From Streptomyces sp. NBC_01268 (GTDB lineage Bacteria > Actinomycetota > Actinomycetes > Streptomycetales > Streptomycetaceae), in the NCBI RefSeq assembly GCF_036240795.1, contig NZ_CP108454.1:2666001-2730000 (forward strand): a stretch of 64,000 nt of DNA. The letters are read 5' to 3'. The number at the start of each line of letters is the position of its first letter. The stretch's first letter is position 1. Of this stretch, positions 7,975-17,786 are shown piece by piece. The notes under the pieces are model-generated. The model was given only the letters and a program-made list of their open reading frames with translations, was not told the DNA's origin and made no database searches. The position numbers and the translations under genes are program-made.

Positions 7975-9414
7975 ATGGGGATAGTCGCCGGACTCGACAG
8001 CTCTTCGGACTCCACGCGCATCGTCGTGTGCGACGCGGACACGGGCGCCGTGCTGCGGCAGGGCCATGCCGCGCACCCCGTCGAACCCAAGGCCACCGAC
8101 GTCGATCCGCAGGCCTGGCTGCTCTCCCTCGGTGAGGCCGCGACCGGCGGCCTGCTCGAAGGCGTCGAGGCCATCGGGGTCGCCGCGCAGCAGCACGGCC
8201 TCGTCCCGCTCGACCCGCAGGGCGCCCTCGTGCGGCCCGCGCTGGTCGGCAACGACAAGCGGGCCCAGGTCGCCGCCGCCGACCTCGTCGAAGGTCTCGG
8301 CGGGCGTTCCGCCTGGGCCGAGGCCGTCGGGGTCGTCCCGCACTCCGGGCTGCCGCTCGCCAAGCTGCGCTGGCTCGCCCGCAACGAGCCCGAGCACGCC
8401 CAGCGGGTCGCCATGCTCCTCCAGCCGCACGACTGGCTGGTCTGGCAGCTGCTCGGCCGCCCCGCCCGTCGCACCACCGACCGCGGCGCCGCCTCCACCA
8501 CCGGCTACTGGTCCGCCCGCGGCAACACCTACCGCCCCGACCTGGTCGAGCTCGCGCTCGGGCACCAGGCCGTGCTCCCGGAGGTGCTCGGCCCCGCCGA
8601 GGCCGCCGGCACCACGCCCGAGGGCCTGCTGATCTCCGCCGGTACGGGGGAGACGATGGCCGCCGCCCTCGGGCTCGGCCTCGGCACCGGCGACGCGGTG
8701 GTCTCCCTCGGCGCCTCCGGTTCCGTCATGGCCGTCCACCACGAGGCCCTCTCCGACCCGGCCGGCGCGATCACCTCGTACGCCGACGCCACCGGCATGC
8801 ACCTGCCCGTCGTGCACACCTCGAACGCCGTACGGGCGCTGCGGGGCACCGCCGAGCTGCTGGGCGTGGAGTCCCTGGACGAGCTCTCCGCGCTCGCCCT
8901 CGCCTCCACCCCCGGCTCCTCCGGGCTCGTCCTGCTGCCCTACCTGGAGGGCGAGCGCACCCCGAGCCTGCCGCACACCGCCGGCACCCTCTCCGGGCTG
9001 CGCCGCGAGTCGATGAAGCCCGAGCACCTGGCCCGTGCCTCCTTCGAGGGCATGCTCTGCTCCCTCGCCGACGCCATGGACGTGCTCCGCGGCCGGGGCG
9101 TCGAGGTGCGGCGGGTGTTCCTGCTCGGCGCGGCGGCGGGGCTGCCCGCCGTCCAGGCCATCGCGCCCGCGCTGTTCGGCGCGCAGGTCGTCGTCCCCCA
9201 GCCGGCCGACTACGCGGCGCTCGGCGCGGCCCGGCAGGCCGCCTGGGCCCTCGGCGTGTCCCGGGGCACCCTCACCCCCACCGCTCCCCCGGCCTGGCAG
9301 GGCGCCGCCGCCCAGGTGTTCGAGCCGGGCGAGGACCTGGCCGTCGGCCAGGCCGTGCGCCAGCAGTACGTCGCCACCCGCGAGCAGATCCACCCGGGGG
9401 CCTTCGGGGGCTGA
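7975..9414 (+). CDS. FGGY-family carbohydrate kinase (xylulokinase-like)
   Basis: 479 residues, close to the usual 480-500 of FGGY sugar kinases, which phosphorylate pentulose or polyol substrates with ATP. The N-terminal nucleotide-binding loop is GLDSSSDSTR where the family normally has G(I/L)DxGTxSxR. The substrate-domain motif QPHDWLVWQLLG and RGAASTTGYW contain the Asp/Trp pattern of xylulokinases. The C-terminal adenosine motif is FLLGAAAGLPAVQAIAPALFG. No sugar isomerase or transporter is adjacent, so the substrate is only inferred. Confidence 0.85.
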   Translation: MGIVAGLDSSSDSTRIVVCDADTGAVLRQGHAAHPVEPKATDVDPQAWLLSLGEAATGGLLEGVEAIGVAAQQHGLVPLDPQGALVRPALVGNDKRAQVAAADLVEGLGGRSAWAEAVGVVPHSGLPLAKLRWLARNEPEHAQRVAMLLQPHDWLVWQLLGRPARRTTDRGAASTTGYWSARGNTYRPDLVELALGHQAVLPEVLGPAEAAGTTPEGLLISAGTGETMAAALGLGLGTGDAVVSLGASGSVMAVHHEALSDPAGAITSYADATGMHLPVVHTSNAVRALRGTAELLGVESLDELSALALASTPGSSGLVLLPYLEGERTPSLPHTAGTLSGLRRESMKPEHLARASFEGMLCSLADAMDVLRGRGVEVRRVFLLGAAAGLPAVQAIAPALFGAQVVVPQPADYAALGAARQAAWALGVSRGTLTPTAPPAWQGAAAQVFEPGEDLAVGQAVRQQYVATREQIHPGAFGG

Positions 9415-9553
9415 GGCGGGAGCCGTTGAGGGGATGACGCCGCCCGGGCCTCGCGCCCCCGGCGCCCCCGCTTCGTAAAGACTTCCCCAGGCCTGGGCCC
9501 GGGCCTCGAAACCCAGTCGTAACGCCGCAGCGGCGCGGGCGATAGTAGAACCC

Positions 9554-11287
9554 GTGCTCATAAGACTTCTCCGAACCCACCTACGGCCGTACAGAAAACC
9601 CATCGCCCTGCTCGTGGTGCTGCAGCTGCTGCAGACCAGCGCCACGCTCTACCTGCCGACCCTGAACGCCGACATCATCGACAACGGTGTCGTGAACGGG
9701 GACACCGGCTACATCCTGCGGTTCGGCGCGCTGATGATCGGCGTGTCCGTGATCCAGGTCGTCTGCAACATCGGGGCCGTCTACTTCGGGGCGCGCACCG
9801 CTTCCGCGCTCGGGCGGGACGTGCGGGCCGCGGTCTTCGACCGGGTGCAGTCGTTCTCGTCCCGCGAGGTCGGGCACTTCGGCGCGCCGTCGCTGATCAC
9901 CCGGACGACCAACGACGTCCAGCAGGTCCAGATGCTGGTCCTGATGGCGTTCACCCTGATGGTGTCCGCGCCGATCATGTGCGTCGGCGGCATCGTCATG
10001 GCGCTCGGTCAGGACGTGCCGCTGTCGGCGGTGCTGCTCGCAGTGGTGCCGGTGCTCGGCATCGCCGTCTCGCTGATCGTGCGGAAGATGCGGCCGCTGT
10101 TCCGCACCATGCAGACCCGCCTCGACACGGTGAACCGGGTGCTGCGCGAGCAGATCAGCGGCAACCGGGTCATCCGGGCCTTCGTGAAGGACGACTACGA
10201 GCGCGAGCGCTTCAAGGGCTCGAACGCCGAGCTGACCGAGGTGTCGATGTCCACCGGGCGGCTCATGGCGCTCATGTTCCCGACCGTGATGACGGTCGTG
10301 AACGTGTCGTCGATCGCCGTCGTCTGGTTCGGCGCCCACCGCATCGACAGCGGCGGGATGGAGATCGGCGCGCTGACCGCCTTCCTCGCCTATCTGATGC
10401 AGATCGTGATGGCGGTCATGATGGCCACCTTCATGTTCATGATGGTCCCGCGGGCCGAGGTGTGCGCCGAGCGCATCGAGGAGGTCCTGGCGACCGAGTC
10501 CAGCGTGGTCCCGCCGGCGGCGCCGGTGACGACGCTGCGGCAGCGCGGGCACCTGGAGGTCAGGAGCGCGGACTTCCGGTACCCGGGCGCCGAGGAGTCG
10601 GTGCTCAAGGACGTCGGACTGGTCGCCCGGCCGGGCGAGACGACCGCGATCATCGGTTCGACCGGCAGCGGCAAGTCGACGCTGCTGGGGCTGGTGCCGC
10701 GCCTGTTCGACGTGACGGGCGGCGAGGTGCTGGTCGACGGCGTCGACGTGCGGGAGCTCGACCCGACGCTGATGGCGAGGACGGTCGGCCTCGTCCCGCA
10801 GAAGCCGTACCTGTTCTCCGGGACGGTCGCGACCAACCTGCGGTACGGGAAGCCGGACGCCACCGACGAGGAGCTGTGGCACGCCCTGGAGGTCGCCCAG
10901 GCCGCCGACTTCGTGAAGAAGCTGGAGGCCGGGCTGAACGCGCCGATCGCGCAGGGCGGCACGAACGTGTCGGGCGGTCAGCGGCAGCGGCTCGCGATCG
11001 CGCGGACGCTGGTGCAGCGGCCCGAGATCTACCTGTTCGACGACTCGTTCTCGGCGCTCGACTACGAGACGGACGCCCTGCTGCGGGCGGCGCTCTCCGC
11101 GGAGACCTCCGACGCGACGGTGGTCATCGTCGCGCAGCGCGTGTCGACCATCCGGGAGGCCGACCGGATCGTGGTCCTCGACGAGGGCCGGGTCGTGGGC
11201 ACCGGACGGCACCACGAGCTGATGGCGGAGAACGAGACGTACCGGGAGATCGTGCTCTCCCAGCTGACCGAGGCGGAGGCGGCCTGA
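9554..11287 (+). CDS. ABC exporter half-transporter, degenerate-site subunit
   Basis: 577 residues: an N-terminal six-helix type IV exporter domain (about 1-320) and a nucleotide-binding domain. Walker A is GSTGSGKST (368-376), the signature VSGGQ (472-476) and Walker B IYLFDD ends at Asp496. The residue after it, normally the catalytic Glu, is Asp497. Such a Glu-to-Asp change marks the non-hydrolysing site of heterodimeric exporters (TM287/288, BmrCD, LmrCD class). It overlaps the next gene by 1 nt of stop/start (TGATG), so the two halves are made together. Substrate unknown; drug or lipid export is typical. Confidence 0.93.
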   Translation: MLIRLLRTHLRPYRKPIALLVVLQLLQTSATLYLPTLNADIIDNGVVNGDTGYILRFGALMIGVSVIQVVCNIGAVYFGARTASALGRDVRAAVFDRVQSFSSREVGHFGAPSLITRTTNDVQQVQMLVLMAFTLMVSAPIMCVGGIVMALGQDVPLSAVLLAVVPVLGIAVSLIVRKMRPLFRTMQTRLDTVNRVLREQISGNRVIRAFVKDDYERERFKGSNAELTEVSMSTGRLMALMFPTVMTVVNVSSIAVVWFGAHRIDSGGMEIGALTAFLAYLMQIVMAVMMATFMFMMVPRAEVCAERIEEVLATESSVVPPAAPVTTLRQRGHLEVRSADFRYPGAEESVLKDVGLVARPGETTAIIGSTGSGKSTLLGLVPRLFDVTGGEVLVDGVDVRELDPTLMARTVGLVPQKPYLFSGTVATNLRYGKPDATDEELWHALEVAQAADFVKKLEAGLNAPIAQGGTNVSGGQRQRLAIARTLVQRPEIYLFDDSFSALDYETDALLRAALSAETSDATVVIVAQRVSTIREADRIVVLDEGRVVGTGRHHELMAENETYREIVLSQLTEAEAA

Positions 11288-13212
11288 TGGCGGGTCCACG
11301 TATGCCCATGGCCGGCGGTGGTCCCGACCAGCGCTCCATGGACTTCAAGGGCTCCGGGAAGCGGCTGCTCAAGCAGCTGGCGCCGGAGCGGAGCTCGCTG
11401 TGGGTGATGCTCGTCGCCGGCGTGCTGTCGGTGGCGGCCTCGGTGGTCGGGCCGAAGATCCTCGGCCGGGCGACCGACCTGATCTTCGCGGGCGTGGTCG
11501 GGCGGCAGATGCCCGAGGGCGCCACGAAGGAGCAGGCGCTCGCGGGGCTGCGCGCCAAGGGCGACTCCGGGATGGCGGACATGCTGTCCGGAGTGGACTT
11601 CACCCCGGGCCAGGGCATCGACTTCACGGCGGTCGGCGAGGTCCTCGGACTGGTGCTCGTCGTGTACGTGCTGGCGGGCCTGCTGATGCTGGTCTCCACG
11701 CGCATGTCGATCAAGGTGATCAACCGGACCGTGTACCGGATGCGCGAGGACGTGCAGACGAAGCTGGCGCGGCTGCCGCTGTCGTACTTCGACAAGGCGA
11801 AGCGCGGCGAGGTGCTGTCCCGGGCGACCAACGACATCGACAACATCTCGCAGACCCTCCAGCAGTCGATGGGCCAGCTGATCAACTCGCTGCTCACGAT
11901 CGTCGGCGTGCTCGCGATGATGTTCTGGATCTCGCCGCTGCTCGCCCTGGTGGCGCTGGTGACGGTGCCGGTGTCGGTCGTGGTGGCCACGAAGATCGGC
12001 AAGCGGTCGCAGCCGCACTTCGTGCAGCAGTGGAAGTCCACGGGCAAGCTGAACGCCCATGTGGAGGAGATGTACAGCGGCCACACGCTGGTGAAGGTCT
12101 TCGGCCGGCAGGAGGAGTCCGGGAAGGACTTCCACGAGCAGAACGAGGCGCTGTACGAGGCCGGGTTCAAGGCCCAGTTCAACAGCGGCGTGATGCAGCC
12201 GGTGATGATGTTCGTCTCGAACCTGAACTACGTCCTGGTGGCCGTGGTGGGCGGTCTGCGGGTGGCGAGCGGCAGCCTGTCCATCGGTGACGTGCAGGCC
12301 TTCATCCAGTACTCCCGGCAGTTCTCGATGCCGCTGACCCAGGTCGCCTCGATGGCGAACCTGGTGCAGTCGGGTGTCGCCTCGGCCGAGCGGATCTTCG
12401 AGCTGCTCGACGCGGAGGAGCAGGCGCCGGACACCCCGGTCAGCGAGCACCCGGCCGACCTCAAGGGCAAGGTCGCGCTGGAGGGCGTGTCCTTCCGCTA
12501 CGAGGCGGACAAGCCGCTCATCGAGGACCTGTCGCTCGCGGTGGAGCCGGGCCAGACGGTCGCGATCGTCGGCCCGACGGGCGCGGGCAAGACGACGCTG
12601 GTGAACCTGCTGATGCGGTTCTACGAGGTGACCGGCGGCCGGATCACCCTCGACGGCGTCGACATCGCGAAGATGGCCCGCGAGGACCTGCGGGCCGGGA
12701 TCGGCATGGTCCTCCAGGATACCTGGCTCTTCGGCGGCACCATCGCCGAGAACATCGCGTACGGCACGACGCGCGAGGTGAGCCGGGCGGAGATCGAGGA
12801 GGCGGCGCGGGCCGCGCACGCCGACCGTTTCATCCGCACCCTGCCCGAGGGGTACGACACGGTCATCGACGACGAGGGCGCGGGCGTCAGCGCCGGCGAG
12901 AAGCAGCTGATCACCATCGCGCGGGCGTTCCTGTCCGACCCGGTGATCCTGGTCCTCGACGAGGCGACCAGCTCGGTCGACACCCGTACCGAGGTGCTGA
13001 TCCAGAAGGCGATGGCGCGGCTCGCCCACGGGCGGACCTCGTTCGTGATCGCGCACCGGCTCTCCACCATCCGGGACGCGGACGTGATCCTGGTGATGGA
13101 GAACGGCTCGATCGTGGAACAGGGCACGCACGGGGAGCTGTTGGACTCCGGCGGCGCGTACGCCCGCCTGTACGCGGCCCAGTTCGCGCAGGCGGTCGCC
13201 GAAGTCGACTGA
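11287..13212 (+). CDS. ABC exporter half-transporter, catalytic-site subunit
   Basis: 641 residues; ATG overlaps the stop of the partner gene (ATGA). A long N-terminal extension with a 50-residue insert in the first external loop (QMPEGATKEQALAGLRAKGD...) is followed by the membrane domain. Walker A is GPTGAGKTT (429-437), and Walker B ends Asp558 with the catalytic Glu559 intact (LDEATSS). Its signature is VSAGEKQ (534-540) instead of LSGGQ. In a head-to-tail dimer this weak signature faces the Asp497 site of the partner, so one composite site is degenerate and the other canonical, as in TM287/288. Confidence 0.93.
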   Translation: MAGPRMPMAGGGPDQRSMDFKGSGKRLLKQLAPERSSLWVMLVAGVLSVAASVVGPKILGRATDLIFAGVVGRQMPEGATKEQALAGLRAKGDSGMADMLSGVDFTPGQGIDFTAVGEVLGLVLVVYVLAGLLMLVSTRMSIKVINRTVYRMREDVQTKLARLPLSYFDKAKRGEVLSRATNDIDNISQTLQQSMGQLINSLLTIVGVLAMMFWISPLLALVALVTVPVSVVVATKIGKRSQPHFVQQWKSTGKLNAHVEEMYSGHTLVKVFGRQEESGKDFHEQNEALYEAGFKAQFNSGVMQPVMMFVSNLNYVLVAVVGGLRVASGSLSIGDVQAFIQYSRQFSMPLTQVASMANLVQSGVASAERIFELLDAEEQAPDTPVSEHPADLKGKVALEGVSFRYEADKPLIEDLSLAVEPGQTVAIVGPTGAGKTTLVNLLMRFYEVTGGRITLDGVDIAKMAREDLRAGIGMVLQDTWLFGGTIAENIAYGTTREVSRAEIEEAARAAHADRFIRTLPEGYDTVIDDEGAGVSAGEKQLITIARAFLSDPVILVLDEATSSVDTRTEVLIQKAMARLAHGRTSFVIAHRLSTIRDADVILVMENGSIVEQGTHGELLDSGGAYARLYAAQFAQAVAEVD

Positions 13213-13238
13213 CCGGCGGCCTCGTCGCCGAGCACACC

Positions 13239-13279
13239 CCCATGGCCCATGCCGCACGACGCGCGGCATGGGCCATGGG
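13239..13279. terminator. Bidirectional terminator between the ABC pair and hrdA
   Basis: Perfect 17-bp inverted repeat (13239-13255 with 13263-13279) and 7-nt loop, between convergent genes ending at 13212 and 13299. Confidence 0.88.
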
Positions 13280-13298
13280 CGTCCTCGGCCGGGGGCGG

Positions 13299-14324
13299 CT
13301 AGTCGAGATAGCCGCGCAACTGGTCCGCGTAGGCGTGGTCGCGCAGTTTGTTGAGGGTCTTGGACTCGATCTGGCGGATGCGTTCGCGCGTCACGCCGAA
13401 GAGCTGTCCGATCTCCTCCAGGGTGCGGGGCCTGCCGTCGTCGAGGCCGTAGCGCAGCTGGACGACCTTGCGTTCGCGTTCGCCGAGGGTGGAGAGGACG
13501 GCCTCCAGGTGTTCGCGCAGCAGCAGGAAGGCGGCGGACTCGACGGGGGACGCGGCGTCGCCGTCCTCGATGAGGTCGCCGAGCGCGACGTCCTCCTCCT
13601 CGCCGACGGGGGCGTGCAGCGAGACCGGTTCCTGGGCGAGCCGCAGCACCTCGCCGACCCGCTCGGGGGCGAGGTCGAGCTGGGCGGCGACCTCCTCGGC
13701 GGTGGGCTCGTAGCCGCGTTCCTGGAGCATCCGGCGCTGGACGCGGATGACCCGGTTGATGAGCTCGACGACGTGCACGGGGACGCGGATGGTCCGGGCC
13801 TGGTCGGCGAGGGCCCGGGACATCGCCTGGCGGATCCACCAGGTCGCGTACGTGGAGAACTTGTAGCCGCGCGCGTAGTCGAACTTCTCGACGGCCCTGA
13901 TCAGGCCCAGGTTGCCCTCCTGGACCAGGTCGAGCATGGTCAGGCCGCGGCCCACGTACCGCTTGGCGACGGAGACGACGAGCCGCAGGTTGGCCTCGAT
14001 GAGCCGGCGTTTGGCGATCCGGCCGAGCACCACGAGCCGGTCCAGGTCGAGGGCCAGCAGGGTGTCCAGGTCGGGGGTGTTGGCCAGCTTCTCCTCGGCG
14101 AACAGACCGGCCTCGACCCGGCGGGCGAGTTCGACCTCCTCGGCCGCGGTGAGCAGCGGGACGCGGCCTATCTCCCGCAGGTACTGCCGGAAGAGGTCGG
14201 AGGAGGGCCCGCTGCCGCCGGGGTCGGCGCGGCGGCGCTGGGGAGGGACTTCGGGTTCCTGTTCGGCGGCGCCGAGTTCGGCCGGAGAGGGGTCCTGGGG
14301 CACGGTGACGGTCTGGGTCTGCAC
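13299..14324 (-). CDS. hrdA: Principal-type RNA polymerase sigma factor HrdA
   Basis: 341-residue group 2 sigma-70 factor. Region 1.2 begins [19 protein letters not shown]. Region 2 contains the invariant core [20 protein letters not shown] and the -10 recognition helix [15 protein letters not shown]. Region 4.2 is [20 protein letters not shown]. There is no long N-terminal region 1.1, unlike HrdB. The GTG start at 14324 is preceded by GGAGG 9 nt upstream. Position directly downstream of dnaG points to HrdA (SCO2465 type; from memory) rather than HrdC or HrdD. It probably recognises HrdB-like promoters; hrd paralogues other than hrdB are dispensable in S. coelicolor. Confidence 0.9.
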   Translation of the reverse strand: MQTQTVTVPQDPSPAELGAAEQEPEVPPQRRRADPGGSGPSSDLFRQYLREIGRVPLLTAAEEVELARRVEAGLFAEEKLANTPDLDTLLALDLDRLVVLGRIAKRRLIEANLRLVVSVAKRYVGRGLTMLDLVQEGNLGLIRAVEKFDYARGYKFSTYATWWIRQAMSRALADQARTIRVPVHVVELINRVIRVQRRMLQERGYEPTAEEVAAQLDLAPERVGEVLRLAQEPVSLHAPVGEEEDVALGDLIEDGDAASPVESAAFLLLREHLEAVLSTLGERERKVVQLRYGLDDGRPRTLEEIGQLFGVTRERIRQIESKTLNKLRDHAYADQLRGYLD

Positions 14325-14473
14325 GGGGGGCGACCTCCGGGGTGGGTGATCGCTGCCGGTTCGGGGGCGTGACGGCAGCGGGACTGCACCGTCACCCAGT
14401 GTGGGGTACGACACATCGCCGCCACGAGGGGCGTGCGGTGACTTTTTGAGTCCGGTACGTGACCGAACGTGTG

Positions 14474-16372
14474 TCAGAGCGCCGTGGCCCCGTGGTTGCG
14501 CAGCGACTGCCCGTACTGGGTGAGCACCCACAGCTCGTTCTGCACGGCCGCCAGCTGTGCCGGGTCGCCCTGGGCGCCGAGGCGGGCCAGGGTGCCCTGG
14601 ACGTCGCGGATGCGCCGGTCGACGGCGCGCAGCCGGACGGTGACGAGCTGGTCGCCGGCGTAGGCCTCGTCGACGGTCCTGGCGAAGATGGTCTCGACGG
14701 CGAGCTCGGTGACGAGCGCGCGGACGGTGTCGTCGGGCGCGGCCTCGCGGACCGTGTCGAGGTAGTCGGAGGGGGCGTCGGTGGCGCCGCCCGCGTCCTG
14801 GACGCACTGGCGGACGGCCGCGTAGGGCGCGGCGGTGAACTCGTCGATCCCGTAGGCGTCGAAGGCCGGGGAGACCAGCTCAGGACGCTGGAGGGCCAGC
14901 TTGAGCAGCTCGCGCTCGGTGCGGTGGGCGGGGCTGCGGAGGTTGAGCGCGGGTCCCGCGGGGGCGGCGGGGGCCTGGACCTCGCCGTAGGTGCGCCGCT
15001 GCCGGGCGCCGTCGCGGCCGGGGGTCTGGTCCTTGCCGCCGCCGCGCTGCCAGCGGGCGATCTGGGCGACCCGGCGGACGACGAACTGGGTGTCGAGGAT
15101 GCCGAGCATGCCGGCGAGCTGGACGGCGACCTCGTGCTGCGAGGCGACGTTCTTGATCCGGGCGACGATCGGGGCGGCCTCGTCGAGGGCGGCGGCCCGG
15201 CCGGAGGGGATCTCCAGGTCGTAGCGGTTCACGATCTGGCGGAGCGCGAACTCGAAGAGCGGGGTGCGCGGCTGGACGAGGTCGGCGACGGCCTCGTCGC
15301 CCTTGGCGAGGCGCAGGTCGCAGGGGTCCATGCCGTCGGGGGCGATGGCGATGTACGTCTCGGCGGCGAACTTCTGGTCGTCCTCGAAGGCGCGCAGGGC
15401 GGCCTTCTGGCCGGCGGCGTCGCCGTCGAAGGTGAAGATGACGCGGGCCGAGCCGTTGTCCATGAGGAGGCGGCGCAGGATCTTGATGTGCTCGCCGCCG
15501 AAGGCGGTGCCGCAGGTGGCGATGGCGGTGGTGACGCCGGCCAGGTGGCAGGCCATGACGTCGGTGTAGCCCTCCACGACGACGGCGCGGCTGACCTTGG
15601 CGATGTCCTTCTTGGCCAGGTCGATGCCGTAGAGCACCTGGGACTTCTTGTAGATCGGCGTCTCGGGCGTGTTGAGGTACTTGGGCCCGTTGTCGTCCTC
15701 GCGCAGCTTGCGGGCGCCGAAGCCGACGACGTCGCCGCCGACGTCCTTGATCGGCCACATGAGCCGGCCGCGGAAGCGGTCGATGGGGCCGCGGCGGCCG
15801 TCCTGGGAGAGGCCGGAGAGGATCAGCTCGCGGTCGGAGAAGCCCTTGCCGCGCAGGAAGCGGGTGAGGTGGTCCCAGCCGGCCGGGGAGTAGCCGACGC
15901 CGAAGTGGGCGGCGGCGGCCTGGTCGAAGCCGCGCTCGGCGAGGAACTTGCGGCCGATCTCGGCCTCGGCGGAGCCGAGTTGTTCGGCGTAGTACTGCGC
16001 GGCGGCCTGGTGGGCCTCGACCAGGCGGGTGCGCTCGCCGCGCTGGTGGCCGGGGTTGTAGCCGCCCTCTTCGTAGCGCAGGGTGATGCCCGCCTTCGCG
16101 GCGAGGCGTTCGACCGTCTCCGAGAAGGAGAGGTGGTCGATCTTCATCACGAAGGCGATGGTGTCGCCGCCCTCCTGGCAGCCGAAGCAGTGGAAGAGTC
16201 CCTTGCTCGGGCTGACCTGGAAGGAGGGCGACTTCTCGTCGTGGAAGGGGCAGAGCCCCTTCAGGTTCCCGCCGCCGGCGTTGCGCAGCTGGAGGTACTC
16301 GGACACGACGGCGTCGATCGGGACCGCGTCCCGTACCGCCTTCACGTCGTCATCGTTGATCCTGCCTGCCAC
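14474..16372 (-). CDS. dnaG: DNA primase DnaG
   Basis: 632 residues, normal for actinobacterial primase, which makes RNA primers at the replication fork. The N-terminal CHC2 zinc site is Cys41, His44, Cys62 and Cys65 (CPFH...HCFGC). The TOPRIM domain follows, including the [10 protein letters not shown] and [13 protein letters not shown] acidic motifs. The C-terminal about 150 residues form the DnaB-helicase-binding domain. It is transcribed with hrdA downstream (gap 149 nt), a smaller echo of the E. coli rpsU-dnaG-rpoD arrangement. Confidence 0.97.
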   Translation of the reverse strand: MAGRINDDDVKAVRDAVPIDAVVSEYLQLRNAGGGNLKGLCPFHDEKSPSFQVSPSKGLFHCFGCQEGGDTIAFVMKIDHLSFSETVERLAAKAGITLRYEEGGYNPGHQRGERTRLVEAHQAAAQYYAEQLGSAEAEIGRKFLAERGFDQAAAAHFGVGYSPAGWDHLTRFLRGKGFSDRELILSGLSQDGRRGPIDRFRGRLMWPIKDVGGDVVGFGARKLREDDNGPKYLNTPETPIYKKSQVLYGIDLAKKDIAKVSRAVVVEGYTDVMACHLAGVTTAIATCGTAFGGEHIKILRRLLMDNGSARVIFTFDGDAAGQKAALRAFEDDQKFAAETYIAIAPDGMDPCDLRLAKGDEAVADLVQPRTPLFEFALRQIVNRYDLEIPSGRAAALDEAAPIVARIKNVASQHEVAVQLAGMLGILDTQFVVRRVAQIARWQRGGGKDQTPGRDGARQRRTYGEVQAPAAPAGPALNLRSPAHRTERELLKLALQRPELVSPAFDAYGIDEFTAAPYAAVRQCVQDAGGATDAPSDYLDTVREAAPDDTVRALVTELAVETIFARTVDEAYAGDQLVTVRLRAVDRRIRDVQGTLARLGAQGDPAQLAAVQNELWVLTQYGQSLRNHGATAL

Positions 16373-16394
16373 GCATGAATTCTACGGGGACGAG

Positions 16395-17657
16395 TCAGGA
16401 GCTCAGACTCTCCAGGGGGACGGAGGGGTCGGCGAGGGCGTCGGTGTCCACGGTGGCGCGGGAGCGGATCAGGCTCTGGATCGGATCTGTGACGTCCCAC
16501 ACATTCACGTTCATGCCGGCGAGCACCTTGCCGTCCTTCAGCCAGAAGGCGATGAACTCGCGCTTTCCGACGTCCCCGCGGAGCACGACCTGGTCGTACG
16601 AGCCGGGCGGCGCCCAGCCCGAGTACTCCAGGCCGAGGTCGTACTGGTCGGAGAAGAAGTACGGGACCCGGTCGTACGAGACGTGCTGTCCGAGCATGGC
16701 GCGGGCGGCGGCCGGGCCGCCGTTGAGGGCGTTGGCCCAGTGCTCGACGCGCAGCCGGGTGTGCAGCGAGGGGTGGTGGGCGGCGGCGACGTCGCCCGCG
16801 GCGAAGACGTCGGGGTCGGAGGTGCGCAGCGACTCGTCGACGGCGATGCCGCCGCCGTCGGCACGGTCGACGAGGGCGAGGCCGGCGTTCTCGGCGAGGG
16901 TGGTGCGCGGGGCGGCGCCGACGGCGGCGAGCACGTCGTGGGCGGGGTGCTCCTCGCCGTCGTCGGTGCGGACGGCGAGGACCATGCCGTCGGAGCCGAC
17001 GATCTCGGTGAGCTTGACGCCGAACCGGAAGCGGACGCCGTGCTCGGTGTGCAGGTCGGCGAAGAGCTGGCCGAGCTCGGGGCCGATGACGTGGTGCAGC
17101 GGGGTGGGGGCGGGCTCGATGACGGTGACCTCGGCGCCGTACGTACGGGCTGCGGCGGCGACCTCCAGACCGATCCAGCCGGCTCCGGCGATCACCAGGT
17201 GCCCGTTGTCGCGGCCGAGGGCGGCGAGGACGTGCCGCAGCCGGTCGGCGTGGGCGAGGCGGCGCAGGTGGTGGACGCCGGCGAGCCCGGTGCCGGGGAC
17301 CTCCAGGCGGCGCGGTTCGGCGCCGGTGGCGAGGAGCAGCTTGTCGTAGCGGATCACGGTGGCGTCGCCGAGGCGGACGGTGTGGGCCTCGCGGTCGATG
17401 CCGACGACGGTCTGCCCGAGGTGGAGCTCGATCTCGGCCTGCGCGTACCAGCTCGGCTCGTGGACGAAGACGGAGTCCCGGTCCTCCTTGCCGAGGAGGA
17501 AGCCCTTGGAGAGCGGTGGGCGCTCGTACGGGTGGTCGCGTTCGTCTCCGATGAGGATCACCCGGCCGGTGAACCCCTCGGCGCGGAGCGTCTCCGCGGC
17601 CTTGGCTCCGGCGAGTCCTCCGCCGACGATGACGAAGGTCTGATCTGCGTCGACCAC
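16395..17657 (-). CDS. FAD-dependent NAD(P)H oxidoreductase (ferredoxin reductase type)
   Basis: 420 residues. The FAD dinucleotide motif FVIVGGGLAGAKAAETLR is at the N-terminus. The NAD(P)H motif is LVIAGAGWIGLEVAAAA, and TSDPDVFAAGDVAAA is the second FAD-contact motif. The family (rubredoxin/putidaredoxin reductase-like) passes electrons from NADH to small iron-sulfur proteins. GTG 17657 is taken as start because GGAGG lies 7 nt upstream; an ATG at 17663 is only 1 nt from the same ribosome site. No iron-sulfur partner is encoded next to it. The next upstream gene on this strand is dgt. Confidence 0.88.
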   Translation of the reverse strand: MVDADQTFVIVGGGLAGAKAAETLRAEGFTGRVILIGDERDHPYERPPLSKGFLLGKEDRDSVFVHEPSWYAQAEIELHLGQTVVGIDREAHTVRLGDATVIRYDKLLLATGAEPRRLEVPGTGLAGVHHLRRLAHADRLRHVLAALGRDNGHLVIAGAGWIGLEVAAAARTYGAEVTVIEPAPTPLHHVIGPELGQLFADLHTEHGVRFRFGVKLTEIVGSDGMVLAVRTDDGEEHPAHDVLAAVGAAPRTTLAENAGLALVDRADGGGIAVDESLRTSDPDVFAAGDVAAAHHPSLHTRLRVEHWANALNGGPAAARAMLGQHVSYDRVPYFFSDQYDLGLEYSGWAPPGSYDQVVLRGDVGKREFIAFWLKDGKVLAGMNVNVWDVTDPIQSLIRSRATVDTDALADPSVPLESLSS

Positions 17658-17786
17658 GTTCATTCCTCCTCGTTGCGACCGGTTCACTACGCTACGCCCC
17701 CCTGCCCGGCCCGGGCCGTACCGCCTCGGGGCGTGCAAGCGAGGGTCCCGCACGAGCGCCGGACGGGGAAAGGGGGCGAACGGCCC

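Noticed and set aside
9979..11286. Upstream in-frame extension of the second ABC subunit
   Set aside because: The extension overlaps the first ABC gene out of frame; the ATGA junction at 11287 and the conserved N-terminus mark the true start.
11062..13839. 925-codon reverse ORF across the second ABC gene
   Set aside because: Antisense shadow with Arg/His/Asp-rich composition; both real genes beneath it have recognisable families.
14325..14807. N-terminal extension of HrdA to 502 residues
   Set aside because: Arg/Pro-rich shadow sequence that runs into dnaG; the GTG at 14324 has a good ribosome site and region 1.2 follows normally.
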